Below are positions 41,358-50,195 of a stretch of 64,000 nucleotides of DNA, in pieces. The notes under the pieces are model-generated. The model saw only the letters and a list, made by a program, of their open reading frames with translations. It made no database searches and was not told the DNA's origin. The DNA comes from Cellvibrio fontiphilus_A. GTDB taxonomy: Bacteria > Pseudomonadota > Gammaproteobacteria > Pseudomonadales > Cellvibrionaceae. The stretch covers positions 372,001 to 436,000 of the forward strand of contig NZ_JBHRTF010000004.1 in NCBI RefSeq assembly GCF_042646205.1, in the 5' to 3' direction. A program made the position numbers and the translations under genes. Every line of letters starts with the position of its first letter. Position 1 is the first letter of the stretch.

Positions 41358-42683
41358 ATGGAATTTCTCGATCTCTCCCCCGTTACCCGTGCCCAAGGTA
41401 CTGTGCATCTGCCTGGTTCCAAGAGTATTTCCAACCGCACTTTGCTGCTGGCGGCTTTGGCGCAGGGCGAGACGGAGATCCGCGACCTGCTCAAGTCCGA
41501 CGATACTGACCGCATGCTGGAAGCACTGGCAGCCTTGGGTGTGAGTGTGACCAAAACCGGCGAGATGGATTATCGCGTGGTTGGCACTGGTGGCAGTTTT
41601 CCCAATAAAGAGGCGGATTTATTCCTCGGCAATGCCGGCACCGCGTTTCGCCCCTTGACCGCAGCGCTGGCGCTGAGCGGCGGCACTTACAAACTGCATG
41701 GTGTGGCGCGTATGCACGAGCGCCCGATTGGCGATTTGGTGGATGCCCTGCGTCAGATCGGCGCGGATATTACTTACCTCGGTCAGGAAGGCTTCCCGCC
41801 ACTGCTGATTAAACCTGCGCAAATAGATAACCCCACCCTGGCCCTCCCCTTGGCTGGGGAGGGGATCGCTAGCGGCAGCATCAAAATCCGTGGTGATGTG
41901 TCCAGCCAGTTCCTTACTGCCTTGTTGATGGCATTGCCCATGACCGGCAAAGAGACTCATATCGAGCTGGTGAGTGAGCTTATCTCCAAGCCCTACATTG
42001 AAATCACCTTAAAGTTAATGGCGCAATTCGGTGTACATGTGCAGCGCGACGGCTGGGAGCGTTTTACTGTTCCCGCGGCGAGTGGCTATACCAGCCCCGG
42101 TACTGTGTTTGTGGAGGGCGATGCCTCCTCTGCCTCCTATTTCCTGGCCGCTGGCGCTTTAGGTGGCGGCCCCTTGCGAGTGCAGGGTGTGGGCGCCAAG
42201 AGTATTCAGGGCGATGTGGCCTTTGCCGATGCACTGGAAGCCATTGGTGTAACCATCACCAAGGGCGACAACTGGATTGAAGCCTCGGCGCCTGCACTGC
42301 CCTTGAAAGCATTTGATCGCGACTTTAATCATATCCCCGATGCCGCCATGACCCTTGCGGTGGTGGCGCTGTTTTGCGATGGCCCCTCGCGCCTGACCAA
42401 TATCGCCAGCTGGCGCGTAAAAGAAACTGACCGCATTGCCGCCATGGCGACCGAGTTGCGCAAACTGGGTGCGCTTGTGGAAGAAGGCGAAGATTGGTTG
42501 CGCATTACCCCAGTGGAAAAGCTAATTCCCAACGCGGCGATTGATACCTACGACGACCATCGCATGGCGATGTGTTTTTCGCTGGCGACTTTTGGCGGTG
42601 TGCCGGTGCGTATTAACGACCCAAAATGCACTGCTAAAACCTTTCCCACCTACTTTGATGTGTTTGCGTCTGTCGTGAAATAA
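41358..42683 (+). CDS. aroA: 3-phosphoshikimate 1-carboxyvinyltransferase (EPSP synthase, AroA)
   Basis: AroA joins phosphoenolpyruvate to shikimate-3-phosphate in aromatic amino acid synthesis. The 441-residue protein has the expected motifs: LPGSKSISNR, LFLGNAGTAFRPL, ARMHERPIGDLVDALRQ, SSQFLTALLM, EGDASSASY, and late RVKETDR and DTYDDHRMAM. The ATG at 41358 gives the usual N-terminus; the frame is open 41 codons upstream through the tRNA terminator and is not taken. After FPPLLIK an extra block of about 18 residues (PAQIDNPTLALPLAGEGIA) is present that typical AroA proteins lack. It is encoded by a GC-rich palindrome. The NAGTA-type active-site words resemble class I enzymes. Confidence 0.95.
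   Translation: MEFLDLSPVTRAQGTVHLPGSKSISNRTLLLAALAQGETEIRDLLKSDDTDRMLEALAALGVSVTKTGEMDYRVVGTGGSFPNKEADLFLGNAGTAFRPLTAALALSGGTYKLHGVARMHERPIGDLVDALRQIGADITYLGQEGFPPLLIKPAQIDNPTLALPLAGEGIASGSIKIRGDVSSQFLTALLMALPMTGKETHIELVSELISKPYIEITLKLMAQFGVHVQRDGWERFTVPAASGYTSPGTVFVEGDASSASYFLAAGALGGGPLRVQGVGAKSIQGDVAFADALEAIGVTITKGDNWIEASAPALPLKAFDRDFNHIPDAAMTLAVVALFCDGPSRLTNIASWRVKETDRIAAMATELRKLGALVEEGEDWLRITPVEKLIPNAAIDTYDDHRMAMCFSLATFGGVPVRINDPKCTAKTFPTYFDVFASVVK
41842..41863. repeat. REP-like GC-rich palindrome inside aroA
   Basis: CCCTCCCC and GGGGAGGG separated by 6 bp form a perfect 8-bp stem in the coding sequence. The word resembles short extragenic palindromes scattered through some proteobacterial genomes. 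Here it is in frame and codes part of the extra AroA loop. Confidence 0.6.
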
Positions 42684-42694
42684 GGAGGATGGCA

Positions 42695-43117
42695 ATGGAT
42701 AAGGAATTATTTCGTGTTGATTTTAAAGTGCGCGACTATGAATGCGACATGCAAGGCATAGTGAATAACAGCGTGTACCAAAACTATTTGGAGCACGCGC
42801 GCCACGAATACCTGCTCGCCAAGGGCGTGGATTTTGCTGAGTTAACTCGCCAGAAAATTCACTTGGTGGTGGTGCGCGCCGAGCTGGATTACAAATTGCC
42901 GTTGGCCAGTGGCGATGAGTTTTATGTGACGGTAAAGGTAGAGCCGGCCTCGCGGGTGCGGTTTGATTTTTTGCAAAATATTTATCGCAAGCGCGATGAA
43001 AAATTAATGCTCAGCGCCAAAATTACCGGCACCTCGCTCAATGAACGCGGCCGCCCGTTTGTGCCCGAGGTGATTGAGCAATTATTTGCCGGTGCGCCGG
43101 CGACAGATACTGTGTAA
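42695..43117 (+). CDS. Hotdog-fold acyl-CoA thioesterase (4HBT, YbgC-like)
   Basis: A 140-residue protein with the family signature YECDMQGIVNNSVYQNYLEHARHEYL. The usual catalytic Asp position is in the CDMQG turn, and HARHEYL starts the central helix. The ATG at 42695 is 6 nt after a perfect GGAGG; the ATG at 42689 directly abuts that GGAGG and cannot use it. It begins 11 bp after aroA, so the two are probably cotranscribed. The substrate is unknown; short or medium acyl-CoA is likely. It differs from the other hotdog protein at 27386 in sequence. Confidence 0.85.
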   Translation: MDKELFRVDFKVRDYECDMQGIVNNSVYQNYLEHARHEYLLAKGVDFAELTRQKIHLVVVRAELDYKLPLASGDEFYVTVKVEPASRVRFDFLQNIYRKRDEKLMLSAKITGTSLNERGRPFVPEVIEQLFAGAPATDTV

Positions 43118-43136
43118 ACGCCCTTGTGTTTACACA

Positions 43137-43170
43137 GCCGCACACGTGATTTCATGTGTGCGGCTTTTTT
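43137..43170 (+). terminator. Terminator after the aroA-thioesterase pair
   Basis: Arms GCCGCACAC and GTGTGCGGC followed by T6. Directly upstream is another inverted repeat, TGTGTAAAC (43111) and GTTTACACA (43128), which includes the thioesterase stop codon. Confidence 0.9.
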
Positions 43171-43192
43171 ATTTTTAGTGGTGAGTTAAACG

Positions 43193-44560
43193 ATGTTTGT
43201 GGGTTTTGATTACGGCACCTCCAATTGCGCTATGTCTTTTATCCATCAAGGCAAAGCACAGTTGATCCCGCTTTATGGCAGCGAGGCGTTTGTGCCCTCT
43301 GCACTTTATGCGTTGGAGCGTGCATTTATTGCAGAGCTGGTTGCGACACAGATTGGCGATGACGAAGAGAAGCGCCGTTATGCCCAGAGCCGTGCTGCGC
43401 TCTTAAATCAGGCTCGCAGTGGCAAGCTTGAGCAGGACATCAGCCAGGTGAGTGACGGAATATTTTTTGGCGCTGAGGCTATAGCCCAATACATCGCGGC
43501 GCCGGGTGAAGGTTATTTTATTAAATCGCCCAAATCCTTTTTGGGGGCGAGTGGTTTGCGCCCGCAATCAGTCGATTTTTTTGAAGACTTGGTGGCGGCG
43601 ATGATGCTCAACGTCAAGCAGCGCGCCGAGCAATATCTACAACAAACTATCACCCAGGTGGTGATTGGTCGCCCGGTAAACTTCCAGGGGATTAATGCGC
43701 AAGAGAGCAATGCGCAAGCGCAGCGAATTCTTGCCGCCGCCGCCCAGCGCATAGGTTTACGCGAGGTGGAATTTTTATTTGAGCCGCTTGCCGCAGGTTT
43801 TGATTTTGAAACACGGCTGCGCGAAAACAAAAAAGTATTGGTAGTGGATGTGGGCGGTGGTACTACGGATTGCTCGCTGGTACTAATGGGGCCACAGCAT
43901 ATCCAGCAGCGCGAGCGCAGCGCGGATTTCCTCGGGCACACTGGCGAGCGCATTGGCGGCAATGATTTTGACATCCAGCTCGCGCAAACAATATTGATGC
44001 CACATTTTGGTATGTTGTCGCCCTTAAAAACCGGTTTGCCCATGCCGCTGATGCCGTTTGTTAATGCGATGGCTATTAATGACATAGGCGCACAAATGGA
44101 ATTTTATGAGGCCAATACCGGGCATTTGTTGGCACGTTTGCAGCGCGAAACACTGGAGCCGTCGTTGTTGCAGCGGTTTGTGCGGATGCGCGACCATAAA
44201 CACAATTTTGCGGTAGTGCGCGCGGCGGAGCTGGGCAAGATTGCGCTCTCAACCCAAGCACAGCACAGTTTTGATCTCGATTTTATTGAAGCCGGGCTTG
44301 CCCCCCGGTGCAGCGCGCAAGACTATGCCGAGTCGAGTGCAAAATTACTGCAAAAAATTGCGGATTTAATTAGCGAAGTGTGCCAGCAGGCGAGTACTGC
44401 CCCGGATCTGGTTTACATTACCGGCGGCAGCGCCAAATCGCCGCTAATTCGCCAGTTGGTGCGCGATTTATTGGGTGACGCTATCCCCATAGTAGACGGT
44501 GATCACTTTGGCAGTGTGGCGGCGGGGTTGGGTGTGTGGGCCCAGCGGGTTTTTGGTTAA
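43193..44560 (+). CDS. yegD: Hsp70-family protein YegD
   Basis: A 455-residue actin-fold ATPase related to the DnaK nucleotide-binding domain. The phosphate 1 motif FVGFDYGTSNCAM opens the protein, VVDVGGGTTDCSLV is phosphate 2, and VYITGGSAKSPLI the adenosine motif. The stretch FIKSPKSFLGASGLRPQ followed by VIGRPVNFQG identifies it as YegD. There is no substrate-binding domain after the ATPase part, so it is not a classical chaperone. The biological role in E. coli is not settled. Its stop overlaps a possible ATG of the next frame. Confidence 0.93.
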   Translation: MFVGFDYGTSNCAMSFIHQGKAQLIPLYGSEAFVPSALYALERAFIAELVATQIGDDEEKRRYAQSRAALLNQARSGKLEQDISQVSDGIFFGAEAIAQYIAAPGEGYFIKSPKSFLGASGLRPQSVDFFEDLVAAMMLNVKQRAEQYLQQTITQVVIGRPVNFQGINAQESNAQAQRILAAAAQRIGLREVEFLFEPLAAGFDFETRLRENKKVLVVDVGGGTTDCSLVLMGPQHIQQRERSADFLGHTGERIGGNDFDIQLAQTILMPHFGMLSPLKTGLPMPLMPFVNAMAINDIGAQMEFYEANTGHLLARLQRETLEPSLLQRFVRMRDHKHNFAVVRAAELGKIALSTQAQHSFDLDFIEAGLAPRCSAQDYAESSAKLLQKIADLISEVCQQASTAPDLVYITGGSAKSPLIRQLVRDLLGDAIPIVDGDHFGSVAAGLGVWAQRVFG

Positions 44561-44592
44561 TGGTTAATTATCAGGTGGCTAGGGAGCAACAG

Positions 44593-46563
44593 GTGAATTT
44601 TCGCAACGATATAAACGGATTGCGTGCTATTGCGGTTATCGCGGTAGTGCTTTTTCATTTTAATGTCGCCGGTTTTAGCGGTGGATTTGTTGGGGTGGAT
44701 ATCTTTTTTGTAATTTCAGGTTACCTGATGACAAAAATTATTTTCTCCAAACTGGCGACGGATTCTTTTTCGCTGACGCAATTTTATCTGGCGCGATCCC
44801 GGCGCATTATTCCGGCCCTGGCGGGGTTGTGTGGGGTTTTGCTGCTGGGCTTGTGGTGGATTTTGCCACCCTCGGAGATGATGCAATTTGCGCGGCAGGT
44901 CGCCAGCAGTGCAACCTTTGTGTCCAACATTCTCTACTGGCGTGAGTCAGGTTATTTCGATACCGCCTCGCACGAAAAGTGGTTGCTGCACACCTGGTCG
45001 CTGTCGGTTGAATGGCAGTTTTATATTGTCTATCCCGTTGTGCTGTTGCTGCTCAGAAAGTGTTTTGCGGCGGCGCACCTGCGCTGGTTATTACTGGTGG
45101 CGGCGCTGGCATCATTTGCGCTGTCAGCAGTCTTGCCGTCCCGCTGGGCGGACGCTGGTTTTTTCCTCTTGCCAACCCGCGCCTGGGAAATGCTGGCTGG
45201 CGGGTTAATATTTTTATTTCCCCGCCGTTTCAGCAAGCTGCAGGCATTGGCGCTGGAGCTGGGTGGTCTTGCGCTGATTGTGGCGTCGATACTGCTACTT
45301 TCCCCCACCGCGCAGTGGCCGGGCTGGCAGGCGATTATTCCGGTCGCCGGCGCGATATTGCTGATTTATGCCGCCAGAAATGAATCGCCTGTGACTGGCA
45401 ACAAGCCCATGCAGTTTATTGGCACTATTTCCTATTCCTGGTACCTGTGGCACTGGCCGGTGTATGTCGGGTTGAATTATGTGGATCTGAATAGCGAACC
45501 GCTCTGGTTGGCTATTGGTATTGCTGGTTCGGTGGTATTGGCGCTGGGATCTTATTATTTGATTGAAGCGCCAACCCGCGGCGCCCCCAAGGTGACGCCC
45601 AAGCCGGTTAAGGCTAGCTCGGGTATGGGCGCACTGACCGGCTATGCACTGCTTTGCAGCAGTGTTTGTGCGCTGGGGATTGGTGTTTTGTTGCTGCAGG
45701 GAGTGCCTGCGCGTATGGACCCTATTGTGGTGCATGCCGACAGTGAAAAATCCAACCGCAACCCGCGCCAGCGCGAGTGCAATGTCACTGTATCTGCCAA
45801 CCCAAAATCACCGGAGTGTGTGTTTGGTGCTGATCCACACAAGGTCAGTCTGGTTGTTATTGGCGATAGTCATGCCAACGCCACAATTACTGCCGTGGCC
45901 GAAGCCGTCGCCAGCAATGATGGCGGGGTCTTGTACCTGGGCGCCGATGGCTGCAGTTACGTACAGGGCTTATCGACCAAATTCTTTCCGGCCTGCGCAA
46001 AATACAACGCTGAAATTGCCACATTATTGGATAAAAACTATCCCGATATTCCCGTGCTGGTTATCAATCGCGCTACTGCAAGCCTGCTTGGCCCTAACGA
46101 ACAGGTGCGGCCATCGCTCAGTTACGTGGGGGATACACCCAGTACCCACGAGCAATTTGCGCAGCTGTTTAAACAGAGCTATGTAAAAACCCTGTGTGAT
46201 GTGGCGGCAGACAGGGCTGTTTATGTGCTCGACCCTATACCGGAGATGGGGGTGGATGTGCCCCAAACGCTGATCAGAAATCAATTATTCCACCGGCAAA
46301 CCGCCGATATCGGGGTAAGCCTGCAGGAGTACTACCAGCGCCATCAGGAAATCCGGGCCTTGAACCGCGGGCTGGTGCAGGCTTGCGGGGCGAAAATCCT
46401 CGACCCTGTCCCCTACTTGTGTGATGACACTATGTGCTGGGGTTCGGTGGATGGCCGCTCACGTTATTACGATGACGATCACTTGAGTGAATACGGCAAT
46501 CGCCAGTTAGTTGCGCTGTTTGCGCAAATACTCACTGACCGGAAAAAACATTTGGCGAATTGA
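44593..46563 (+). CDS. Membrane acyltransferase-3 with C-terminal SGNH-like domain (OafA/OatA type)
   Basis: A 656-residue protein. Residues 1-350 form a ten-helix acyltransferase-3 domain with the family start FRNDINGLRAIAVIAVVLFHF (R-x10-H) and FVGVDIFFVISGYLM. After a last helix comes an extracytoplasmic SGNH-hydrolase-like domain: VVIGDSHANA near residue 430 carries the nucleophile Ser, and YYDDDHLSEYGNR near 630 the Asp-x-x-His pair. Such proteins O-acylate lipopolysaccharide, exopolysaccharide or peptidoglycan. GTG at 44593 is preferred because AGGGAG is 6 nt upstream and the family usually begins M-x-F-R-x-D-I-N-G; an ATG at 44560 is the alternative. It follows yegD directly. Confidence 0.9.
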   Translation: MNFRNDINGLRAIAVIAVVLFHFNVAGFSGGFVGVDIFFVISGYLMTKIIFSKLATDSFSLTQFYLARSRRIIPALAGLCGVLLLGLWWILPPSEMMQFARQVASSATFVSNILYWRESGYFDTASHEKWLLHTWSLSVEWQFYIVYPVVLLLLRKCFAAAHLRWLLLVAALASFALSAVLPSRWADAGFFLLPTRAWEMLAGGLIFLFPRRFSKLQALALELGGLALIVASILLLSPTAQWPGWQAIIPVAGAILLIYAARNESPVTGNKPMQFIGTISYSWYLWHWPVYVGLNYVDLNSEPLWLAIGIAGSVVLALGSYYLIEAPTRGAPKVTPKPVKASSGMGALTGYALLCSSVCALGIGVLLLQGVPARMDPIVVHADSEKSNRNPRQRECNVTVSANPKSPECVFGADPHKVSLVVIGDSHANATITAVAEAVASNDGGVLYLGADGCSYVQGLSTKFFPACAKYNAEIATLLDKNYPDIPVLVINRATASLLGPNEQVRPSLSYVGDTPSTHEQFAQLFKQSYVKTLCDVAADRAVYVLDPIPEMGVDVPQTLIRNQLFHRQTADIGVSLQEYYQRHQEIRALNRGLVQACGAKILDPVPYLCDDTMCWGSVDGRSRYYDDDHLSEYGNRQLVALFAQILTDRKKHLAN

Positions 46564-46567
46564 TCCC

Positions 46568-46594
46568 GGGTAGGGGGAAGGGGTAGGGGTAGGG
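46568..46594 (+). other. Run of five G-tracts (G-quadruplex-like)
   Basis: Five G-runs of 3 to 5 bases are separated by TA or AA, directly after the acyltransferase stop codon. The tract fits the usual G-quadruplex pattern on the plus strand. Confidence 0.6.
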
Positions 46595-46599
46595 ATTTT

Positions 46600-46634
46600 T
46601 GATCATCGGCAGACCGCTGCGGCGCCGATGATCA
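46600..46634. terminator. Inverted repeat between two convergent genes
   Basis: Perfect 11-bp arms TGATCATCGGC and GCCGATGATCA with a 13-nt loop. No long T-run follows on the plus side, but the minus strand reads into AAAAATCCC. It can serve as a shared terminator for the acyltransferase and psd. Confidence 0.6.
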
Positions 46635-46662
46635 GGTGCAGGCTAAAGGTAATCTGTTGCTG

Positions 46663-47514
46663 CTAGTTTGCTGTGCCCATCAGCTCGCCCATTTTAGTGG
46701 GGCTGCCGGCTTGGTAGCGGTTATCCCAGCGCATTTTATCTTTGGCAAACAAGACAATCGCGGTTGAACCCAGTTTGAAGCGGCCCATCTCCGCGCCTTT
46801 TTCCAGTTGGATGTTTTGATAGGGGTAGTGGGAGGTGGCAATTTCGCGGCTGGCGAAGGGCGCAACCACGCCATCCCACACGGTTTCTATACCGGCCACA
46901 ATCATGGCGCCGACCAGCACTAGGGCCATTGGCCCTATATCGGTATCAAAAATCGCTACCACCCGCTCGTTGCGTGAAAACAAGCGCGGCACATTTTCAG
47001 CGGTGACGGTATTTACCGAGAATAGCTCGCCCGGAACACTGATCATGCTGCGCAGCTTGCCGCCATAGGGCATGTGAACGCGGTGGTAATCGCGCGGCGA
47101 CAAATACACGGTTGCAAACTCACCATCGGCAAATTCAGCGGCCAGTTGTTCATCGCCACCCAGTAATTCTGCGGCGCTGTAATCCTGGCCTTTGGCTTGA
47201 AAAATCCGGCCATTCACAATCTTGCCCAGCTGGCTGACCGCGCCATCGGCAGGCCACACCAGGCTGTGCGGATTGGTGTCCAGGGGGCGTGCATCGGGCT
47301 TGAGCGCACGGGTGAAAAAGTCGTTAAAGCTGCGGTATTCGAGCGGGTTTTCCTGCTGCGCCAAGCTCATATCTACGTTGTAGCGTTTGGCGAACCATTT
47401 GATAAACGTATTTTTGATAAAAGGCGTTTCGCTGCTGGCCAGCCAACCTGCGGCGCGTGAAAGCGCGTGTTGGGGGACTAAATATTGCAGGCCGATAAAC
47501 AGTTTGGGATTCAT
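46663..47514 (-). CDS. psd: Phosphatidylserine decarboxylase proenzyme (Psd)
   Basis: Psd makes phosphatidylethanolamine from phosphatidylserine at the inner membrane. The 283-residue proenzyme has RDYHRVHMP in the centre and the self-cleavage site LGSTAIVLF near its C-terminus, where the Ser becomes the pyruvoyl group after cleavage between Gly and Ser. Length and motifs are those of the class I enzyme of gammaproteobacteria. It is monocistronic here, 220 bp from the divergent glyoxalase II-like gene. The expected partner pssA is not in the window. Confidence 0.95.
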   Translation of the reverse strand: MNPKLFIGLQYLVPQHALSRAAGWLASSETPFIKNTFIKWFAKRYNVDMSLAQQENPLEYRSFNDFFTRALKPDARPLDTNPHSLVWPADGAVSQLGKIVNGRIFQAKGQDYSAAELLGGDEQLAAEFADGEFATVYLSPRDYHRVHMPYGGKLRSMISVPGELFSVNTVTAENVPRLFSRNERVVAIFDTDIGPMALVLVGAMIVAGIETVWDGVVAPFASREIATSHYPYQNIQLEKGAEMGRFKLGSTAIVLFAKDKMRWDNRYQAGSPTKMGELMGTAN

Positions 47515-47734
47515 TGCGGGTAGTGTCCTATGCTCCCGGCCGGCTTTTGCGGCGGCGCGGTGATTATTGTCGGGGCGATTAGTGTCTGGTTGCCAGGGCG
47601 GCGCAGTGTAACAAACTCATCTGGTAGCGGCGACAGGCCATAAATCACGGCGAGGTATGCGCACAGGGGCGTGGTGGGAGGCTCGATGCAACCAAGCTGT
47701 GATAAGGTGGCGACCTGTCTTCAGGAGGTGGTTC

Positions 47735-48382
47735 TTGCTGCAATACCAGATAATTCCCGTCACCCACTACCAACAAAACTGCACCCTGTTGTGGTGCGAC
47801 GAAACCGGCGATGCAGCCCTGGTTGACCCGGGCGGCGATACGGCTCGCATCCTCGCAGTGGTCGCTGAAAAAGCCGTGCGGCTGTGCAAAATCCTGCTCA
47901 CCCATGGCCATATGGATCACATCGGCGGCACCGCTGAGTTGGTGGCGCAGTTACAACTGCCGGTGATTGGCCCGCACCCGGATGATCAATTCTGGATCGA
48001 CCTCTTACCCCAGCAGGCGCAAATGATGGGCTTTACCCCGGTCGCCGGTTTCAGCCCCGACCAGTGGCTCGGCCACGGCGATAAGGTGATGCTTGGCAAA
48101 CAGGCGCTGGAGGTATTGCACTGCCCCGGCCACACCCCCGGCCATGTGATTTTTTACAGCCGCAGCGCGCAACTGGCGCTTGTGGGCGATGTATTGTTCA
48201 AAGGCTCCATTGGGCGCACCGACTTCCCGCGCGGCAATCACGCCGAGCTGATCAATGCTATTCGCACGCGCGTATTGCCACTGGGGGATGAAGTGCGTTT
48301 TATTCCCGGCCATGGCCCTATGTCCACCCTCGGGCATGAGCGTGTCACCAACCCTTTTGTGGCCGATAAACACTACGGTTAA
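47735..48382 (+). CDS. Metallo-beta-lactamase-fold hydrolase, YcbL/glyoxalase II-like
   Basis: A 215-residue single-domain hydrolase. It has THGHMDHIGG (H-x-H-x-D-H), the HCPGHTPGH histidine, the VGDVLFKGSIGRTDFPRG metal-bridging Asp and PGHGPMSTLGHE. This matches YcbL-type glyoxalase II enzymes, which hydrolyse S-D-lactoylglutathione or related thioesters. A TTG at 47735 is taken as the start because AGGAGG is 6 nt upstream and the protein then begins as in relatives (QYQIIPVT); no ATG lies near. The GTG/ATG starts upstream would add a stretch not seen in the family. Confidence 0.88.
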   Translation: MLQYQIIPVTHYQQNCTLLWCDETGDAALVDPGGDTARILAVVAEKAVRLCKILLTHGHMDHIGGTAELVAQLQLPVIGPHPDDQFWIDLLPQQAQMMGFTPVAGFSPDQWLGHGDKVMLGKQALEVLHCPGHTPGHVIFYSRSAQLALVGDVLFKGSIGRTDFPRGNHAELINAIRTRVLPLGDEVRFIPGHGPMSTLGHERVTNPFVADKHYG

Positions 48383-48389
48383 GCATTCC

Positions 48390-49145
48390 ATGGCGCTCTC
48401 CTTCGATCTGAAAAAAACCAAACCCGCTCGGGATGAGGCCTGGAACCCCGGGTTTGAATTTACGATTGTGCGCTCGGCGCGGCGGCGTAGCATCAGCATT
48501 GAAATTCGCCGTGCGCAGGTAGTTATTCGTGCGCCGCTGGCCGCGCCCGAGTCCATACTGCTGGATTTTTTGCAGCAAAAAACACTGTGGGTAAAACAGA
48601 AAATCGCCGAACAAAGCATTCGGCTGGCGCAACAACCCATGCCGGTAAAGCCAAGCTATGGCCAGGGGAGTGAGCTGCGTTTTATGGATGAGCGTTTAAC
48701 CCTGGTGCTGGGGCGCGGTGCCAGCGCGGCAATCCAGCGAGTTGGCCAGCAATTGCATCTGATTTTATCGAACCGTTCGCGTCTGGCGGACGAGCAGCAA
48801 ATCCAGCAGTTATTAATGCGTTGGTACCAGCAGCAAGCGCTGCGTTTGCTCGGTGCTAAAACGGCGCAGCTGTGCGCGCGTATGGGGCTGGTTTGCGCTG
48901 CGGTGACGGTGAAAGCGACCCGCTCCAAATGGGGCCATTGCACCAGTCGCGGCGCTATCCAATACAACTGGAATATACTGCTGGCACCTGAACACATAGT
49001 CGATTATCTTGTCGCGCACGAGGTCTGCCACCTGCGCCATCCCAATCACAGCCGCGATTTTTGGGCGCTGGTTGCCAGTGTTTGCCCGAGTTTTGCGGCT
49101 GATCGCGCCTGGCTAAAAGCCAATGGCGTGCAGCTGAGTTTATAA
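48390..49145 (+). CDS. YgjP-like zinc metallopeptidase domain protein
   Basis: A 251-residue protein of the YgjP/DUF45 (M48-related) family. The zinc motif HEVCHLRHPNHS (H-E-x-x-H with a third His) stands near residue 210, preceded by SRWGHC-like KATRSKWGHCTSRG and YNWNILLAP, both family hallmarks. The N-terminal part has IRRSARRRSISIEIR, typical of the same family. Activity is predicted but substrates are unknown. It begins 8 bp after the glyoxalase II-like gene; an in-frame opening upstream within that gene is not used. Confidence 0.85.
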   Translation: MALSFDLKKTKPARDEAWNPGFEFTIVRSARRRSISIEIRRAQVVIRAPLAAPESILLDFLQQKTLWVKQKIAEQSIRLAQQPMPVKPSYGQGSELRFMDERLTLVLGRGASAAIQRVGQQLHLILSNRSRLADEQQIQQLLMRWYQQQALRLLGAKTAQLCARMGLVCAAVTVKATRSKWGHCTSRGAIQYNWNILLAPEHIVDYLVAHEVCHLRHPNHSRDFWALVASVCPSFAADRAWLKANGVQLSL

Positions 49146-49163
49146 ACACCAGAGGTCTGCATT

Positions 49164-49547
49164 ATGAGTGACATTATTTCTATTGAGCCCCTGGGGGACG
49201 ATCCCGCTGAAAACCTGGATCGTTTTATTGTGGAGGCCATGGAGCAGGGCTGTGTGTGGGGCTTGCAAGGCCCGCAGGGTTGGGCGCTGAGTGGCTCTGA
49301 TGAACATGAAGATATAGATGTAATGCCCTTCTGGTCGCAGGAAAGTTTTGCCCGTGCGCACTGTCAGGATGATTGGAAAGATTACGAAGCGGTCGCCATA
49401 GATCTGGAAGAATTTCTGGAGGATTGGCTGCCAGGTATGCATGAAGATGTGCTGCTGGTGGGCGTTAACTGGAATCAGGATCTGGAGGGCGAAGAGCTGG
49501 AGCCGCTGGATTTATTGGAAGAATTTGAACAGGAAATGAGTGACTGA
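49164..49547 (+). CDS. DUF2750-type small acidic protein
   Basis: A 127-residue acidic protein containing the pattern WGLQGPQGWALSGSDEHEDIDVMPFWSQESFARAHCQDDW, which is typical of DUF2750: a tryptophan-rich core followed by a 'column of numbers' style acidic tail (EELEPLDLLEEFEQEM). No catalytic residues are recognised. It is 18 bp downstream of the YgjP-like gene, with a CAGAGGT ribosome site. The function is unknown. Confidence 0.75.
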   Translation: MSDIISIEPLGDDPAENLDRFIVEAMEQGCVWGLQGPQGWALSGSDEHEDIDVMPFWSQESFARAHCQDDWKDYEAVAIDLEEFLEDWLPGMHEDVLLVGVNWNQDLEGEELEPLDLLEEFEQEMSD

Positions 49548-49587
49548 CAACCGGCGCCGCTGGTGCTTATGCAGTGCCGGCGGGTAT

Positions 49588-49959
49588 TTAATAAAAGCCG
49601 TCGTTCAGCTGTTGCAGGTCTATATCTTCGCCAAATAATTGCAAGTGCAAAATATCTACCTCATGGCGCTTGGCATAATCGTCCAGTGATTTTAAATCGG
49701 CAAGGCCGGGGCTGAGGCTGTACCACTGGTTGGTTGTTTCATCGCGCGTTGCCAATATAAATTCCATCGCACCGGGCACGGTTTTGCGGCTCAAGTGACT
49801 AAACAGTTTGCGCTGTAGCTGCAATACCGAGAGATTAAAATCAGTGCAAAGACGCATCAGCAGGGTGTACTGCGATTCGCCACGGCCCTGAAAACGAATC
49901 TCGCGGCTGGCGAAAATAGCGTCCGGATCAAGCAAAGATTTGTGCGGTGCAGGCAGCAT
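49588..49959 (-). CDS. Conserved-looking small protein, unknown function
   Basis: A 123-residue protein, convergent with the DUF2750 gene. It is predicted alpha/beta with several charged helices (YTLLMRLCTDFNLSVLQLQRKLF) and has no signal or membrane segment. The start MLPAPHKSLL follows an AT-rich stretch, and codon use is like that of its neighbours. I do not recognise the family. The 236 bp upstream, before the next gene, hold no other signal I can name. Confidence 0.55.
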   Translation of the reverse strand: MLPAPHKSLLDPDAIFASREIRFQGRGESQYTLLMRLCTDFNLSVLQLQRKLFSHLSRKTVPGAMEFILATRDETTNQWYSLSPGLADLKSLDDYAKRHEVDILHLQLFGEDIDLQQLNDGFY

Positions 49960-50195
49960 AAGATAAAGTCAGTTATACGTTATTGACGAATAGGCTGACC
50001 TTCGTGGTCGATGGGGTGCAGCGCACCAGTATCCTGACAAGGCTATAACAAGCGCCTAGTGTAGCTATCCACTGTGACAAAGCCAAAGACGAATAGACTG
50101 TAAAAAACGCGGGAATTAGACCACAGCGTTGTTAATCCCCGGGTGCGGCCTTTCACATTTTTGTTCTTCTACTGACCCGATAAACGGAGCTTGCA

